A DNA stretch of 64,000 nucleotides from JALZKA01 sp963754045. Its GTDB lineage: Bacteria; Actinomycetota; Thermoleophilia; Solirubrobacterales; 70-9. The DNA is taken from the NCBI GenBank assembly GCA_963754045.1, contig CAVWEN010000003.1:1-64000 (forward strand). The letters are read 5' to 3'. A program made the translations under genes and the position numbers. The notes under the pieces were generated by a model, which worked only from the letters and a program-made list of their open reading frames with translations, made no database searches and was not told where the DNA came from. Shown in pieces: positions 15,771-24,637 of the stretch. Position 1 is the first letter of the stretch. Every line of letters begins with the position of its first letter.

Positions 15771-16067
15771 GTGAAGCTCTACGTCTGCTGGGGAACCTGG
15801 CGGGGTTCGACGCCGTTCGTGGGCGGTGGAAACCCGCATCCGTGCGGGTTGGCGCACAAAGCACTGCTGGAGGCCCGGCACGATCCCGAGGTGGTGCGTT
15901 CGTACGGCTGGAGGGCGCTTCCGGGCATTTTCAACATGACCTCGGGCCGGCGCGCGGTGAAAGAACTCACCGGCCGGTTCGAAGTGCCCGTGCTTGTGAC
16001 CGACGATGAGGAAGTGATCGCCGGCACGCAGGAGATCGTGGCCTGGGCGGCCGCGAATCCGGCCTGA
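15771..16067 (+). CDS. glutaredoxin/GST-N-terminal-like thioredoxin-fold protein
   Basis: 98 aa from a GTG at 15771. MKLYVCWGTW begins a thioredoxin-fold domain; HPCGLAHKALLEARHDPEVV with YGWRALPG and VPVLVTDDEEVIAGTQEIVA match stand-alone glutathione S-transferase N-terminal domains (cis-Pro in VPVL). Family members of this short kind are common in actinobacteria and probably bind a thiol cofactor. The HPCG Cys is the likely functional residue. TACGAT about 10 nt upstream could be its -10 box. Confidence 0.75.
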   Translation: MKLYVCWGTWRGSTPFVGGGNPHPCGLAHKALLEARHDPEVVRSYGWRALPGIFNMTSGRRAVKELTGRFEVPVLVTDDEEVIAGTQEIVAWAAANPA

Positions 16068-16123
16068 GGGCCCGCGGGGTTTGGGTTTGCGCCGTCGTGG
16101 CGGGCCGCGAGCCCGTCCGCGGA

Positions 16124-17053
16124 TCAGTCAGTGGAGAGCTCCATCTCCTCCAGCGCTGAGCGCGCCGACTCGATAAAGGGCGTCGGCACGACGCCGAAGA
16201 CTTTCTCGAGGGCGTTCTCCTCGACCAGGTGATCCTCGTGCAGGCCTTCGAGTAGGGGCTCCAGCAACTCTCGATCCGCATCGACGATCGTCGATGCGAT
16301 CGCTGCTTCGATCTTGGCGTTGCTGAACGGAAGCGGCAGCGAGCGGCTGCGTTGGCCCAGCAGCTCGGTGACCACCTCTGTCATCTCGCCGAAGCTGAGC
16401 ACGTCGGGGCCGCCGATCTCGTACGCGCCCGGCGGCGATTTGCGGGCGGCGACCAGGGCCGCCACGACATCGGCGATCGCGACGGGCTGCGCGCGCCGGT
16501 CGCGCCAGTTGGGAAACGGCAGCGCCGGAAGCCGGTCGACCAGCTGAACCAGGGTGCTGAAGGATGCGCTGCCGGCGCCAACGATCATCGAGGCTCGCAG
16601 CGCGACGAACTCGTCGCTGCATTCACCGAGGATCTTTTCGACTTCCTGTCGCGAGTCGAGGTGCTCGCTTTGTTCGTCCGAGCCGGTTACGCCGCCGAGA
16701 TAGATCGTCCGCTGCACACCGCAGCTCGCGGCGATTTCGCAGAAGTTGGATGCTGCCTGACGGTCGCGCTCAGCGAAGCCGCCCTCGGTGCCGGGCTCCA
16801 TCGAATGCACGAGGTAATAGACCTCGTGGACACCTTCCAGCGCGGGCTCGAGAGAAGTCAGTTCTCCGAGATCAGCCTCCACGACCTCGAGCCCGTCGGG
16901 CTGCTGCAGCTTGGAAGCGTCACGTACCAGGCATCGCACGCTCTCCTGCGAGCGCAGCGCGTTGAGCAGTTGCCCACCGACGAAGCCCGTGGCGCCCGTG
17001 AGCAGCAGCGTGGCCCTCTCGGGCGAGCCGTTCGGATCGTCAACATCGTTCAC
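16124..17053 (-). CDS. NAD(P)-dependent epimerase-like SDR (NDUFA9/YwnB-type)
   Basis: 309 aa from a GTG at 17053. The Rossmann motif LLLTGATGFVGGQLLNALRS (TGxTGxxG), then VRCLVRDASK and EADLGELTSLEPALEGVHEV with YYLVHSM, matches extended/atypical SDRs related to NDUFA9 and to multi-domain reductases in actinobacteria. Later segments ALRASMIVGAGSASF and PVAIADVVAALVAA are typical. The usual YxxxK is replaced, so it may bind cofactor without oxidoreductase activity. Convergent with the GST-like gene; a stand-alone unit. Confidence 0.8.
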   Translation of the reverse strand: MNDVDDPNGSPERATLLLTGATGFVGGQLLNALRSQESVRCLVRDASKLQQPDGLEVVEADLGELTSLEPALEGVHEVYYLVHSMEPGTEGGFAERDRQAASNFCEIAASCGVQRTIYLGGVTGSDEQSEHLDSRQEVEKILGECSDEFVALRASMIVGAGSASFSTLVQLVDRLPALPFPNWRDRRAQPVAIADVVAALVAARKSPPGAYEIGGPDVLSFGEMTEVVTELLGQRSRSLPLPFSNAKIEAAIASTIVDADRELLEPLLEGLHEDHLVEENALEKVFGVVPTPFIESARSALEEMELSTD

Positions 17054-17200
17054 GAGCCTCTAGATCATGACGTGTGCCTGGGTGCCCGCCCGGGTTGGCG
17101 CCGTGATCACGCTTCGTAGATAGGTGTTGCGCGAGCCAGCAACGCCTTACGCAGCATGAGAGCGTCAAGCAAGCCGCTGCGCCTTCCGAAGGCGACACGG

Positions 17201-18661
17201 TCAGAGCCGTTTGATCAACTTGATTCGCTTCGACCTTGTGTTCGGGCTTCCGTCGGCCGGTTTGTAGGCGACCTTTGCCGTCACCTGCACTTTGCCGATC
17301 TTGTCGAGCTTCCGCTCCTTGCGGCCCTTGGACTTGACCGGCAGCTTCGCCTTGCCGGCGGCGCCAACCACCAGCCTTCGCTTTGAGACCCCGTTTCCGC
17401 GCAGCGTCAGCGTGCCCGGTCCGGGCACCACGAGAGTCAGCTTGGCGGTGCCCCTGCGCAGGTTTCGCTTCAGCTTGCCGAAGCTGAACGCGCTCGGGGA
17501 AGAAGCGTCCCGCTCGAAGGCTCCAATGTCGCACCGGCCCGCCGCTCCTGTCCGGAAGAAGCCGCGCTGATCGGTCGCGCGACACGCGGGAAAGGCGCCG
17601 CCGACGGCCAGCACGTTGTTGCCATGATCAATCGCGAAGTTCCCAGCCTGGAGCGCGAACGTTGGAGTGGGCCCCCCGTTGGAACCGAGCGGCCCGAGCA
17701 TCGCGGCGGATGGGTCGACTGAGTCTCCCGTCTGGATTAAGCCCGTGCATCCGGCCTCGCCCGTTTCGCGGAGGTTGTACCCAAAGGACGTGTGAGCGCC
17801 GTCGCACTGGTCGTCGACCGGCGTCGTCGACCCCACCTCGTTCTCGGCATACAGCGTGTTGGCAACGCTGAGGGCGCTGGCATCCCCGCTGCTGTAGGTG
17901 CCGCCCCCGCCCCCGGTGTCGTCAGATGCCCCGACGTTGCCGACGATCGTGCTGGACACGACCTGAATCTCTCCCGTCCCGACGTAGATTCCTCCGCCGA
18001 AGTCCGCGGCCGTGTTGCCGGTGATCGTGGAGTTGACCACTTCGCCCGTACCCACGTCGCTACCGAAGCTGCTGGCAAGTATCCCCGCTCCAAAAGGGGC
18101 CTCGTTGTCAACCAGGGTGCTGTTGCGGATCGAGGTAAAGCCCTTGTTGTAGGAGATGGCACCCCCTTGATCCGACTGGTTGTCGCTGAAGACGACCGAG
18201 TCGATGGTCAGGTTGCCGAGCCCGCTCATAATCAGGCCGCCCCCGGCAAAGCCCGAAGCTCTTGCGCCCGAGATCGACAAGTTCTCAATCGTCACCGTCA
18301 CATCCACGTCGGGCACCACGGAGAAGATCCGAAACTGATTTTCCGAAAGCTGGGCCGGATCCCGACGCACCTTGACGTTGCTCGCCCCGGTCCCCGTGAT
18401 CGTCACTGGCGTTTGGATGATCGGCAGGGCGCCCGCGAGGTTGATATTTCCCGTGAACGAAATCCGGATTCGGTCTACGACCGGCTCGTTCGCATTGTTC
18501 TCTGCGTCATCGATCGCCTGACGCAGCGATCCCGCGCCATTGTCGGCGCCGTTCGTGACCGTGTAAGTCTCGGCGCTCGCCGCGGCGGGGCCGACCAACA
18601 GCATGGCGCCCATGCTCAGGGCAGCTGACACTACGGAGATACGGGTCCTATTGCCTCGCAC
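17201..18661 (-). CDS. secreted parallel beta-helix protein
   Basis: 486 aa from a GTG at 18661. The signal peptide MLLVGPAAASAETYTVTNGA precedes a SLRQAIDDAE motif, the usual start of choice-of-anchor-Q/CSLREA-type right-handed beta-helix proteins. Repeats such as GGGLIMSGLGNLTIDSVVFS, NSTLVDNEAPFGAGI and STITGNTAADFGGGIYVG follow, then GSNGGPTPTFAL and DQRGF-DIGAFE near the end of the helix. The last ~90 residues form a basic Ig-like domain (LTLVVPGPGTLTLRG). Probably cell-surface or secreted; carbohydrate binding or adhesion is possible. A similar protein starts at 63002. Confidence 0.85.
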   Translation of the reverse strand: MRGNRTRISVVSAALSMGAMLLVGPAAASAETYTVTNGADNGAGSLRQAIDDAENNANEPVVDRIRISFTGNINLAGALPIIQTPVTITGTGASNVKVRRDPAQLSENQFRIFSVVPDVDVTVTIENLSISGARASGFAGGGLIMSGLGNLTIDSVVFSDNQSDQGGAISYNKGFTSIRNSTLVDNEAPFGAGILASSFGSDVGTGEVVNSTITGNTAADFGGGIYVGTGEIQVVSSTIVGNVGASDDTGGGGGTYSSGDASALSVANTLYAENEVGSTTPVDDQCDGAHTSFGYNLRETGEAGCTGLIQTGDSVDPSAAMLGPLGSNGGPTPTFALQAGNFAIDHGNNVLAVGGAFPACRATDQRGFFRTGAAGRCDIGAFERDASSPSAFSFGKLKRNLRRGTAKLTLVVPGPGTLTLRGNGVSKRRLVVGAAGKAKLPVKSKGRKERKLDKIGKVQVTAKVAYKPADGSPNTRSKRIKLIKRL

Positions 18662-18841
18662 CGGAATACCACCCTAAGGACTGGGAGCGAAGCGGTCAAG
18701 CTGAGATCGTGGGCGTTCATCGGCTCGCAGAAGCTTGACTTTGTGGGCCCTATGAGTTCGAATATCCGAATGCGGGCCCGGGAGGGCCATCAGGCAAAGG
18801 GAGGACCGGATGACATCCAACTCTAGGTTGCCGAAGTCTCG
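18662..18841. other. divergent intergenic region
   Basis: 180 bp between the divergent beta-helix and lipoprotein genes; it should hold both promoters. No clear consensus boxes or hairpins stand out. Confidence 0.4.
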
Positions 18842-19354
18842 TTGCGTGTCTGTCTTGTCCTAGGTGCGGTACTAGCTCTACTCGGCTCAGGCGCCTGCGG
18901 CGACGACGGCGAGTCCGCGCCGGACGGTGCCGAAAGCGGCGCCACCGCAGACAGCGGGTCAGCCGACACTGAGAGCGTCGCAACCATCTCGAATGCATGC
19001 TCACTACTAACGGTCGAAGAGGTCGAAGCCGCCGGCGTCAAGGCGTCACGGCCGCAGCCAGCCGACAGCGCGACGGGTTTCGGTTGCAACTACGGCGACG
19101 ACCCATCGGAGGAAGTGACGGTGATCATTCAGCCGGGTGGCGGTCAGCCCTTTTACGACCAACGGGTGGCCCTCTTTTCCTCGCCTAAGCCGCTGTCAGG
19201 GCTTGGCGATCAGGCTGTAGTGGATACCTCAAATCCGCAACAGACGTCCGTGGTCGTCCTGCAAAGCGACACGGTCCTCTCGGTCGGCGGTTCGATCAGC
19301 TCCGAGGATGCGCAGTCGCTCGCCGAGAAGGCACTTGCGCGCCTTGGGGCATAA
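18842..19354 (+). CDS. putative lipoprotein, DUF3558-like
   Basis: 170 aa from a TTG at 18842. The hydrophobic start VCLVLGAVLALLGSGAC has a lipobox-like SGAC, then an acidic Asp/Gly/Ser linker (CGDDGESAPDGAES). The mature part has ACSLLTVEEVEAAGVKA, FGCNYGDD and VVLQSDTVLSVGGS, a pattern seen in actinobacterial DUF3558-type lipoproteins where paired Cys stabilise a small alpha/beta fold. Role unknown; probably anchored to the outer face of the membrane. Confidence 0.7.
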   Translation: MRVCLVLGAVLALLGSGACGDDGESAPDGAESGATADSGSADTESVATISNACSLLTVEEVEAAGVKASRPQPADSATGFGCNYGDDPSEEVTVIIQPGGGQPFYDQRVALFSSPKPLSGLGDQAVVDTSNPQQTSVVVLQSDTVLSVGGSISSEDAQSLAEKALARLGA

Positions 19355-19444
19355 GCCGTCGTCGAGCACCGGACGCTCGACAGCACCGCTAGCCCGCGGT
19401 ATGGTCGGCCGGTAATCAGGCTGAGGGGAAAAGGGGACGGAAAA

Positions 19445-19846
19445 GTGGGAACTCTGAAGGTTGCGAGCGTTGCGCTGGCAGTGCTCGCGCTCGGGACGAT
19501 CGGTGCCGGCGTTGCACAAGGACACGACTTCTCTGCGCCGTCGAACGTCCAGATCGACGCGATTACGGCCGATGGCGGTTTCACCGCTTTTGGCCGCGTG
19601 GGTTCGCCCCGCGCAAGCTGCAAGGGCAAACGCCGTGTGAAGCTGTACGCCGAGTACGGATCGAACGACGGTTTCCTGGGATCTGACCGCACCAGCGGTA
19701 ACGGCCGCTGGCGAATCCAGTTCGATGGACTCTTTCTCGTCGAGCAGCAGTTCTATGCGAAGGTGGCGCGCCGGAAGTCCGGGCGCCGCTCGCACGATCA
19801 CGTTTGCCGTGCGGACACCTCGCCGCGGGTGGGATTCGGCACCTAG
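19445..19846 (+). CDS. secreted beta-rich protein, first tandem copy
   Basis: 133 aa from a GTG at 19445. The Sec signal peptide LKVASVALAVLALGTIGAGVAQG is followed by a basic domain with RASCKGKRRVKLYAEYGSND, GSDRTSGNGRWRIQF and FYAKVARRKSGRRSHDHVC. The alternating strands and the KLY...GSDRT...GxW pattern resemble small carboxypeptidase-regulatory/transthyretin-like beta sandwiches common in secreted proteins of Solirubrobacter relatives. The two Cys may form a disulfide. GAGGGGAAAAGGGG upstream may serve as ribosome-binding region. Function unknown. Confidence 0.75.
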   Translation: MGTLKVASVALAVLALGTIGAGVAQGHDFSAPSNVQIDAITADGGFTAFGRVGSPRASCKGKRRVKLYAEYGSNDGFLGSDRTSGNGRWRIQFDGLFLVEQQFYAKVARRKSGRRSHDHVCRADTSPRVGFGT

Positions 19847-19916
19847 GGTGGACACCGATCCCGGCCCGCGGTATGGTCGGCCGGTAATCAGGCTGAGGGG
19901 AAAAGGGGACGGAAAA

Positions 19917-20315
19917 GTGGGAACTCTGAAGGTTGCGAGCGTTGCGCTGGCAGTGCTCGCGTTCGGGACGATCGGTGCCGGCGTTGCACAAGGACACGAC
20001 TTCTCTGCGCCGTCGTGGGTCGAGGTCGACGAGTTCAGCAACGACGGAACTTTCGGCCATGTGAATTCGACCCGCGCGAGCTGCGAGGGCAATCGCCGGG
20101 TGAAGCTGTACGCCGAGTACGGATCGAACGACGGTTTCCTGGGCTCTGACCGCACCAGCGACAACGGCGGCTGGCGGATCCAGTTCGAAGGGATTTTCCT
20201 TGTCGACCAGCAGTTCTATGCGAAGGTGGCGCGCCGGAAGTCCGGGCGCCGCTCGCACGATCACGTCTGCCGCCCGGACACGTCACCGCTGGTGGGCTTC
20301 AACGAAGGCGACTGA
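19917..20315 (+). CDS. secreted beta-rich protein, second tandem copy
   Basis: 132 aa from a GTG at 19917, a paralogue of the 19445 gene by tandem duplication. Signal peptide and C-terminal half are almost identical; the segment after the signal peptide (SAPSWVEVDEFSNDGTFGHV) differs strongly, and several changes are conservative (E for K, D for E). The unequal divergence suggests the loop-rich N-terminal part is under relaxed or diversifying selection. Same promoter region is duplicated in front of it. Confidence 0.75.
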   Translation: MGTLKVASVALAVLAFGTIGAGVAQGHDFSAPSWVEVDEFSNDGTFGHVNSTRASCEGNRRVKLYAEYGSNDGFLGSDRTSDNGGWRIQFEGIFLVDQQFYAKVARRKSGRRSHDHVCRPDTSPLVGFNEGD

Positions 20316-20439
20316 GCCGGAGCAGCTGAGAACACCCCCCGGTCGCTCGAAGCGGTCCGTCGGCGGGGCGGCCCGCGTTTGCTCGCACGCCTGAAGGCGA
20401 ACACGAGGTGAAAAGTTGAAAATGGGGTAGCTGTCCCCC

Positions 20440-21804
20440 GTGGCCAGAAGGGGTAGACAGGGCGGGGGAGTGCCGGTGCCGGCTTCCTCGGGACTCGAGC
20501 CGTTGAATGAGACGCCTCTTCGGCGCGCGATCACCCCAACGCTGCTGCTGCTTTTCATCGTTGGTGACATCCTCGGCGGTGGCATCTACGCGCTCGTTGG
20601 CGAGGTCGGCGCGAAGACCGGCGGGGCGATCTGGGCCGCTTTCCTGCTCGCCCTGGTGATGGCGCTCTTCACCGCCGGCTCCTACGCGGAACTGGTGAGC
20701 AAGTACCCGCGGGCGGGTGGGGCCGCGCTCTACGTGCTGCGCGGTTTTCGCAGCCGCTTTCTCTCCTTCATGGTTGCGTTCGCCGTGATGGCGTCGGGGA
20801 TCACCTCGGCGGCAGCGCTGGCCTCCGCGTTCGGTGGCGGTTACCTCAGCGAGTTCGTCGACCTCGAGGTCACCGTCGCCGCGCTCGCACTCCTATTGGT
20901 CGTGGCGTTCGTGAACCTGCGCGGAATTTCCGAGTCGGTGAAGATCAATGTGGCCCTCACCCTCGTCGAGATCGCGGGACTGGTGCTCATCGTCGTGATC
21001 GCCGCAGTCGCTCTCGGGCAGGGCGACGCCGACCCGGGGCGAGCGTTCGAGTTCAAGGAGGGCTCGAGCATCCTCGTTGCGACCCTGGCCGGAGCCGCCC
21101 TGGCTTTCTATGCGCTGATCGGGTTCGAGGACTCGGTCAACGTCGCCGAGGAGGTGCGCGACCCGCAGCGCACATATCCGCGCGTCCTCTTCGTCGCGAT
21201 CGCGATCGCGGGAGTCATCTACCTCCTGGTCACGATCGGCGCCTCGATGGTCGTGCCGACGGGCGATCTCGCCGGCTCGAGCGGGCCGCTGCTGGAGGTC
21301 GTCAAACAGGGGCCGCTCGGGATCCCCGAGAAGCTCTTCTCGGCGATCGGTCTGCTTGCCCTCTCGAATGGCGCCCTGATCAACATGATCATGGCCTCGC
21401 GCTTGCTCTACGGGATGTCCACGGAGAGCGTGCTGCCGAGGCCGTTCGGGGTCGTGCTCAAGGGGCGTCGCACGCCCTGGTTCGCGATCGCCTTCACCAC
21501 GGCCCTAGCGGCGATCCTGGTGATCACCGCCAACCTGGAGAAGCTCGCCGATACGACCGTGGCGCTGCTCGTCGTGGTCTTCGCGATTGTGAACACCACC
21601 GTGCTCGTCCTGCGCCGAGAGCGAGTCGAGCACGACCATTTTCAGGTCCCGTCGGTGATCCCCATCATCGGTGTAGCGATCTCGATCATCCTGCTTACCC
21701 AGGTCGAGCCGGAGGCCTACGCACGTGCCGGGCTGCTGCTGCTGCTCGGCCTGGCCCTTTGGTTCGTCAACGTGCTCGCGATGCGCCGGCAGGACCCGAT
21801 CTGA
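20440..21804 (+). CDS. APC-family amino acid permease
   Basis: 454 aa, about 12 membrane helices. The first helix LLLLFIVGDILGGGIYALVG carries the G-x-G-I-[YF] helix-break motif of APC transporters; SYAELVSKYPRAGGAALYVL and FYALIGFEDSVNVAEEVRDP are the second and sixth-helix signatures. It likely imports or exchanges an amino acid or amine using the proton or sodium gradient. The GTG at 20440 is the first start; a later GTG at 20470 would remove ten residues before the charged N-terminus. It ends 24 bp before a strong bidirectional hairpin. Confidence 0.9.
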   Translation: MARRGRQGGGVPVPASSGLEPLNETPLRRAITPTLLLLFIVGDILGGGIYALVGEVGAKTGGAIWAAFLLALVMALFTAGSYAELVSKYPRAGGAALYVLRGFRSRFLSFMVAFAVMASGITSAAALASAFGGGYLSEFVDLEVTVAALALLLVVAFVNLRGISESVKINVALTLVEIAGLVLIVVIAAVALGQGDADPGRAFEFKEGSSILVATLAGAALAFYALIGFEDSVNVAEEVRDPQRTYPRVLFVAIAIAGVIYLLVTIGASMVVPTGDLAGSSGPLLEVVKQGPLGIPEKLFSAIGLLALSNGALINMIMASRLLYGMSTESVLPRPFGVVLKGRRTPWFAIAFTTALAAILVITANLEKLADTTVALLVVVFAIVNTTVLVLRRERVEHDHFQVPSVIPIIGVAISIILLTQVEPEAYARAGLLLLLGLALWFVNVLAMRRQDPI

Positions 21805-21827
21805 GGCCGCGCCTGACCACGCTGTTT

Positions 21828-21869
21828 GCTGAAGGTTTGTGGTTGCTGTGGGCACCACAAACCTTCAGC
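21828..21869. terminator. long bidirectional hairpin, GCTGAAGG family copy 1
   Basis: A 16-bp perfect stem GCTGAAGGTTTGTGGT (21828-21843) with ACCACAAACCTTCAGC (21854-21869), loop of 10 nt. It sits between the converging permease and GST-like genes, where it can terminate both. A near-identical palindrome occurs at 57791-57834. Confidence 0.8.
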
Positions 21870-21896
21870 AGCTCTGGTTAGGTGCGCCGGCTGCGC

Positions 21897-22643
21897 TTAC
21901 GCTGGCTCGGGCAGGAGCCGATCGACGAGCTCGAGGGCGGGGCGGCCCTCGAACATCGGTAGGACATCGGGTCGGTAGAGGATCAGCGCGAGGCTGGGTG
22001 CGACCATGAAGTCGGCGGCGTTCAGATCCGCTCCGCCGAGGACTCCCGCATCCATCCAGGCGTCAATCCGGTCGAGCATCGCGGGGAGTTCGGTCACGGG
22101 ATCGTGCTTGGCGTTGGTGGCAAAGACCCCGCGGAAGAGCCACGGCATGATCAGGCGACGCGCCAGAGCCCGCTTGTAGAGCAGGTATCCGAGCCGCCCG
22201 GTTCCTGCTGAGCGGCTCAAGCGCTTTGGATCGCGGATGACCGCTGCGCCTGCGAGTCGGCGGGCGGCCATCTGCAGCGTCTCGTTGGCCCAGCCCTCGG
22301 CCTCCTCAACCGCCGCCCGTTGCTCGTCGCCGGCAGGGAAGAGTGGTGGGTCGGGCTGGTGTTCGTCCAAAAACCGGGCGATGCCGTGATTGGTCGAGAT
22401 CCGGCGCTCGTCCGCGGCAAGCGCCGGCACGGTGCCGAGGCGATCGCCGATCCGCAGTCCAAGCGTCCGGTGACCGCCGGCGGTCCGCTGCTCCCCGCGC
22501 GCGTTGAATCCGTGCAGTCGGGCGACCACCGGGTGCAGGAGGGTAAGGATGTCCACCCGGCGGTACGGGATCCGTTTGTGTTCGAGCATCAGGATCGCCG
22601 AGCGGCAGGCGTGCGAACCGGGAATGACGTAGAGCGTGTACAC
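21897..22643 (-). CDS. glutathione S-transferase N-terminal-domain protein
   Basis: 248 aa. MYTLYVIPGSHACRSAILML is a thioredoxin-fold GST start with the catalytic-position motif SHAC; GTVPALAADERRISTNHGIA includes the cis-Pro and the Ser-Thr substrate motif. The C-terminal helical region (VEEAEGWANETLQMAARRLA, LNAADFMVAPSLALIL) is the GST all-alpha domain. Actinobacteria often lack glutathione, so the thiol partner is uncertain. It starts 11 nt after the antiporter stop, so the two genes form an operon. Confidence 0.8.
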   Translation of the reverse strand: MYTLYVIPGSHACRSAILMLEHKRIPYRRVDILTLLHPVVARLHGFNARGEQRTAGGHRTLGLRIGDRLGTVPALAADERRISTNHGIARFLDEHQPDPPLFPAGDEQRAAVEEAEGWANETLQMAARRLAGAAVIRDPKRLSRSAGTGRLGYLLYKRALARRLIMPWLFRGVFATNAKHDPVTELPAMLDRIDAWMDAGVLGGADLNAADFMVAPSLALILYRPDVLPMFEGRPALELVDRLLPEPA

Positions 22644-22653
22644 GCTGAACCGC

Positions 22654-23952
22654 TCAGTCGCCCCGCTGCGCGATCCCCGACGCCTGCGCCCCCGACGGAA
22701 GCAAACGCCGGCTCAACGGGGAAGCGGTCATGCCGTGGGCCACGATCGAAACGGCGACGGTGGCAATCGCGGTCCACGCAACGATCTGCGCCTCGCCGCT
22801 CGCCAGGTATCCCGAGCCGACAGCCACGGCCGCGTAGTAAAGCGATCCGACGCCCCGGACGCCAAACCAGGCGACAAACGCCCGCTCCTCCCTGGGCAGC
22901 CCGGTGCCGATAAATGATGCGGCGACGGCGATCGGCCGAATCAGCAGCAGCAGCACCGGGATCAGGAGCCAGCCCATGAGCTGCGGCGCACCGAGCCCGG
23001 CGATCGACACCATCGAGCCGAGCAGCAACACCGCAGCCAGCTCCCCGAACTTTTCGGTGACCTCGGCGCCCTCGTGGACTCGCACCTTGTACTCGTGGTC
23101 ATGCTCATATCTGCGGAAGGCCGCCCCGCCGATGAAAGCGGCGATGAACCCGTATGCGCCCGCGAACTCGGTGAGTCCGTAGATCACGAGCACCACCGGG
23201 ACCGCGACCCAAGCCTCGAACGATTGGGCGAACAGGTCGCGCTCCTTTAGCCAGACGGTCAGGGCGGCGACTCCGCGGCCGACCATCCACCCGATCACGG
23301 CGCCGACGACGACCGCGTAGAGGACGTCGGCCAAGAGCCACCGCCCGAACCACGACGTCCCGCCCGGCTCCAGGGCGAAGAGCCCCAAGAAGAGAAAGGG
23401 GAAGGCCAGCCCGTCGTTTAGTCCCGCTTCGCCGGTGAGCGAGAAGTTCGGCTCGTGCTCGTCCTCGTGGCCCGGCGGCCCCACCCCGATGTCGCCTGCG
23501 AGCACGGGGTCGGTCGGCGCCAAAATGGCGCCCAGGGTGATCGCCGCGCCGACGGAGAGGCCCATCGCCGCGGTTCCGAACACCAAGACCCCCACGATCG
23601 TCAGCGGCATCGCGATGACCAGCAGCCGGGAAACGCCTGCCCACGACGCCCAGGTGAGCGGCCGGTCGATCTTGAGCCCGGTGGCGAAGAGGGCGATGAT
23701 CACCGCCAACTCGGTCACCCGTTCGACCACGATGGCATCGTCGATGGGGTCGATCCAATCGACCCCGATCACCCCGATCACCACTGCCGCTGCCACCCCC
23801 AGCGCGAGGTAGACGAGGCTCGCGGAGAAAGCGCGGCCGCGCTCATGGGATAGGGCGCCGATCCCGGCGAACACCGCAACGCCCACGAATAGCAGTCCCG
23901 CCACATAGGGATCTGCGAAGGAGAAACCGCGCTCGGCGGCGATCGGGATCAT
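22654..23952 (-). CDS. CPA1-type Na+(K+)/H+ antiporter
   Basis: 432 aa, 12 or so membrane helices. Motifs ATGLKIDRPLTW, LGAILAPTDPVLAGDIGVG and TGEAGLNDGLAFPFLFLGLF are those of cation/proton antiporters; the Asp of LNDG with the TDP site makes the transport centre. GVRGVGSLYYAAVA near the end is the usual CPA1 arginine helix. It probably exports Na+ or K+ for pH and salt homeostasis. The GST-like gene follows in the same direction. Confidence 0.9.
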   Translation of the reverse strand: MIPIAAERGFSFADPYVAGLLFVGVAVFAGIGALSHERGRAFSASLVYLALGVAAAVVIGVIGVDWIDPIDDAIVVERVTELAVIIALFATGLKIDRPLTWASWAGVSRLLVIAMPLTIVGVLVFGTAAMGLSVGAAITLGAILAPTDPVLAGDIGVGPPGHEDEHEPNFSLTGEAGLNDGLAFPFLFLGLFALEPGGTSWFGRWLLADVLYAVVVGAVIGWMVGRGVAALTVWLKERDLFAQSFEAWVAVPVVLVIYGLTEFAGAYGFIAAFIGGAAFRRYEHDHEYKVRVHEGAEVTEKFGELAAVLLLGSMVSIAGLGAPQLMGWLLIPVLLLLIRPIAVAASFIGTGLPREERAFVAWFGVRGVGSLYYAAVAVGSGYLASGEAQIVAWTAIATVAVSIVAHGMTASPLSRRLLPSGAQASGIAQRGD

Positions 23953-24023
23953 CGAACTTTCAGCTACGGCTAGGTATCAGCGCCACGCGGACATGAATCT
24001 ACGCACCGCCCCAGCGCCGGGCA

Positions 24024-24614
24024 GTGCCTAACCTCGGCTGGATGAGGGAGGTCCTCTCACCGCCGCTTCGCGCCGCCGGCTACTGCGCGTTTCTCGTCGG
24101 CCTGCTCGTGCTCTTGGTCAACCCGCCCTCGCTGTCGGGCCTGGAGGGTCTGGTATCGCTCGTGGCCGGCGCCGGCGTGGTGGCGCTGATCACCGCGTGG
24201 GTGGTGATCAGGCTGACCGGCCCCGAGATGCCGGAGCCCGAGTTCCAGAGGCTTGCAGATCGAAGCGAAGCGCTGGGCGCGCTCGCGAATCCCAATCCAC
24301 CGCGCTCGGAGTTCGACGAGCTCGTCATGCAGGCGATCGACGACCTGCCGCCCGACTTCCAGGAGGTCCTGGACGACACTCCCGTGACCGTGTCCAACCG
24401 CGGCCAAGACCACGGGGCCTACGGGCTGTACATGGGGGCGACGATCGCCCGCGACATCTATCCGGACCGGATCGTGATCTTCCAGGACACCCTCGAGCGC
24501 GACTTCGGCCACGACCGCGCGTTGCTGCGCGCCCAGGTCGAGCGCACTCTCCGCCACGAGCTCGCACACCACCTCGGATGGGACGAGGGCGGGGTACGAG
24601 AGCTCGGGCTTTGA
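24024..24614 (+). CDS. membrane-anchored zincin-like metallopeptidase
   Basis: 196 aa. The N-terminus has two hydrophobic helices (AGYCAFLVGLLVLLV and LVSLVAGAGVVALITAWVVI). The C-terminal half is a minimal zincin: FDELVMQAIDDLPPDFQEVL, DRIVIFQDTLER and the zinc motif TLRHELAHHLGWDEGGVREL (HExxH with the third-ligand region immediately after). Stand-alone soluble forms of this PF06262-like family are common; fusion to membrane helices puts this one at the membrane. The GTG at 24024 or the ATG at 24042 could be the start. Substrate unknown. Confidence 0.8.
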   Translation: MPNLGWMREVLSPPLRAAGYCAFLVGLLVLLVNPPSLSGLEGLVSLVAGAGVVALITAWVVIRLTGPEMPEPEFQRLADRSEALGALANPNPPRSEFDELVMQAIDDLPPDFQEVLDDTPVTVSNRGQDHGAYGLYMGATIARDIYPDRIVIFQDTLERDFGHDRALLRAQVERTLRHELAHHLGWDEGGVRELGL

Positions 24615-24637
24615 GGCGCTGCAACAATCCGCCTACC

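Larger units (their letters stand above)
19393..20336 (+). repeat. tandem duplication, two units of 472 bp
   Basis: Unit 1 starts at 19393 and unit 2 at 19865, both with CCCGCGGTATGGTCGGCCGG. The upstream region, start codon, signal-peptide region and most of the coding region are copied. The gene starts are exactly 472 bp apart. The central part of the coding region has diverged most (residues ~33-50). Confidence 0.9.
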
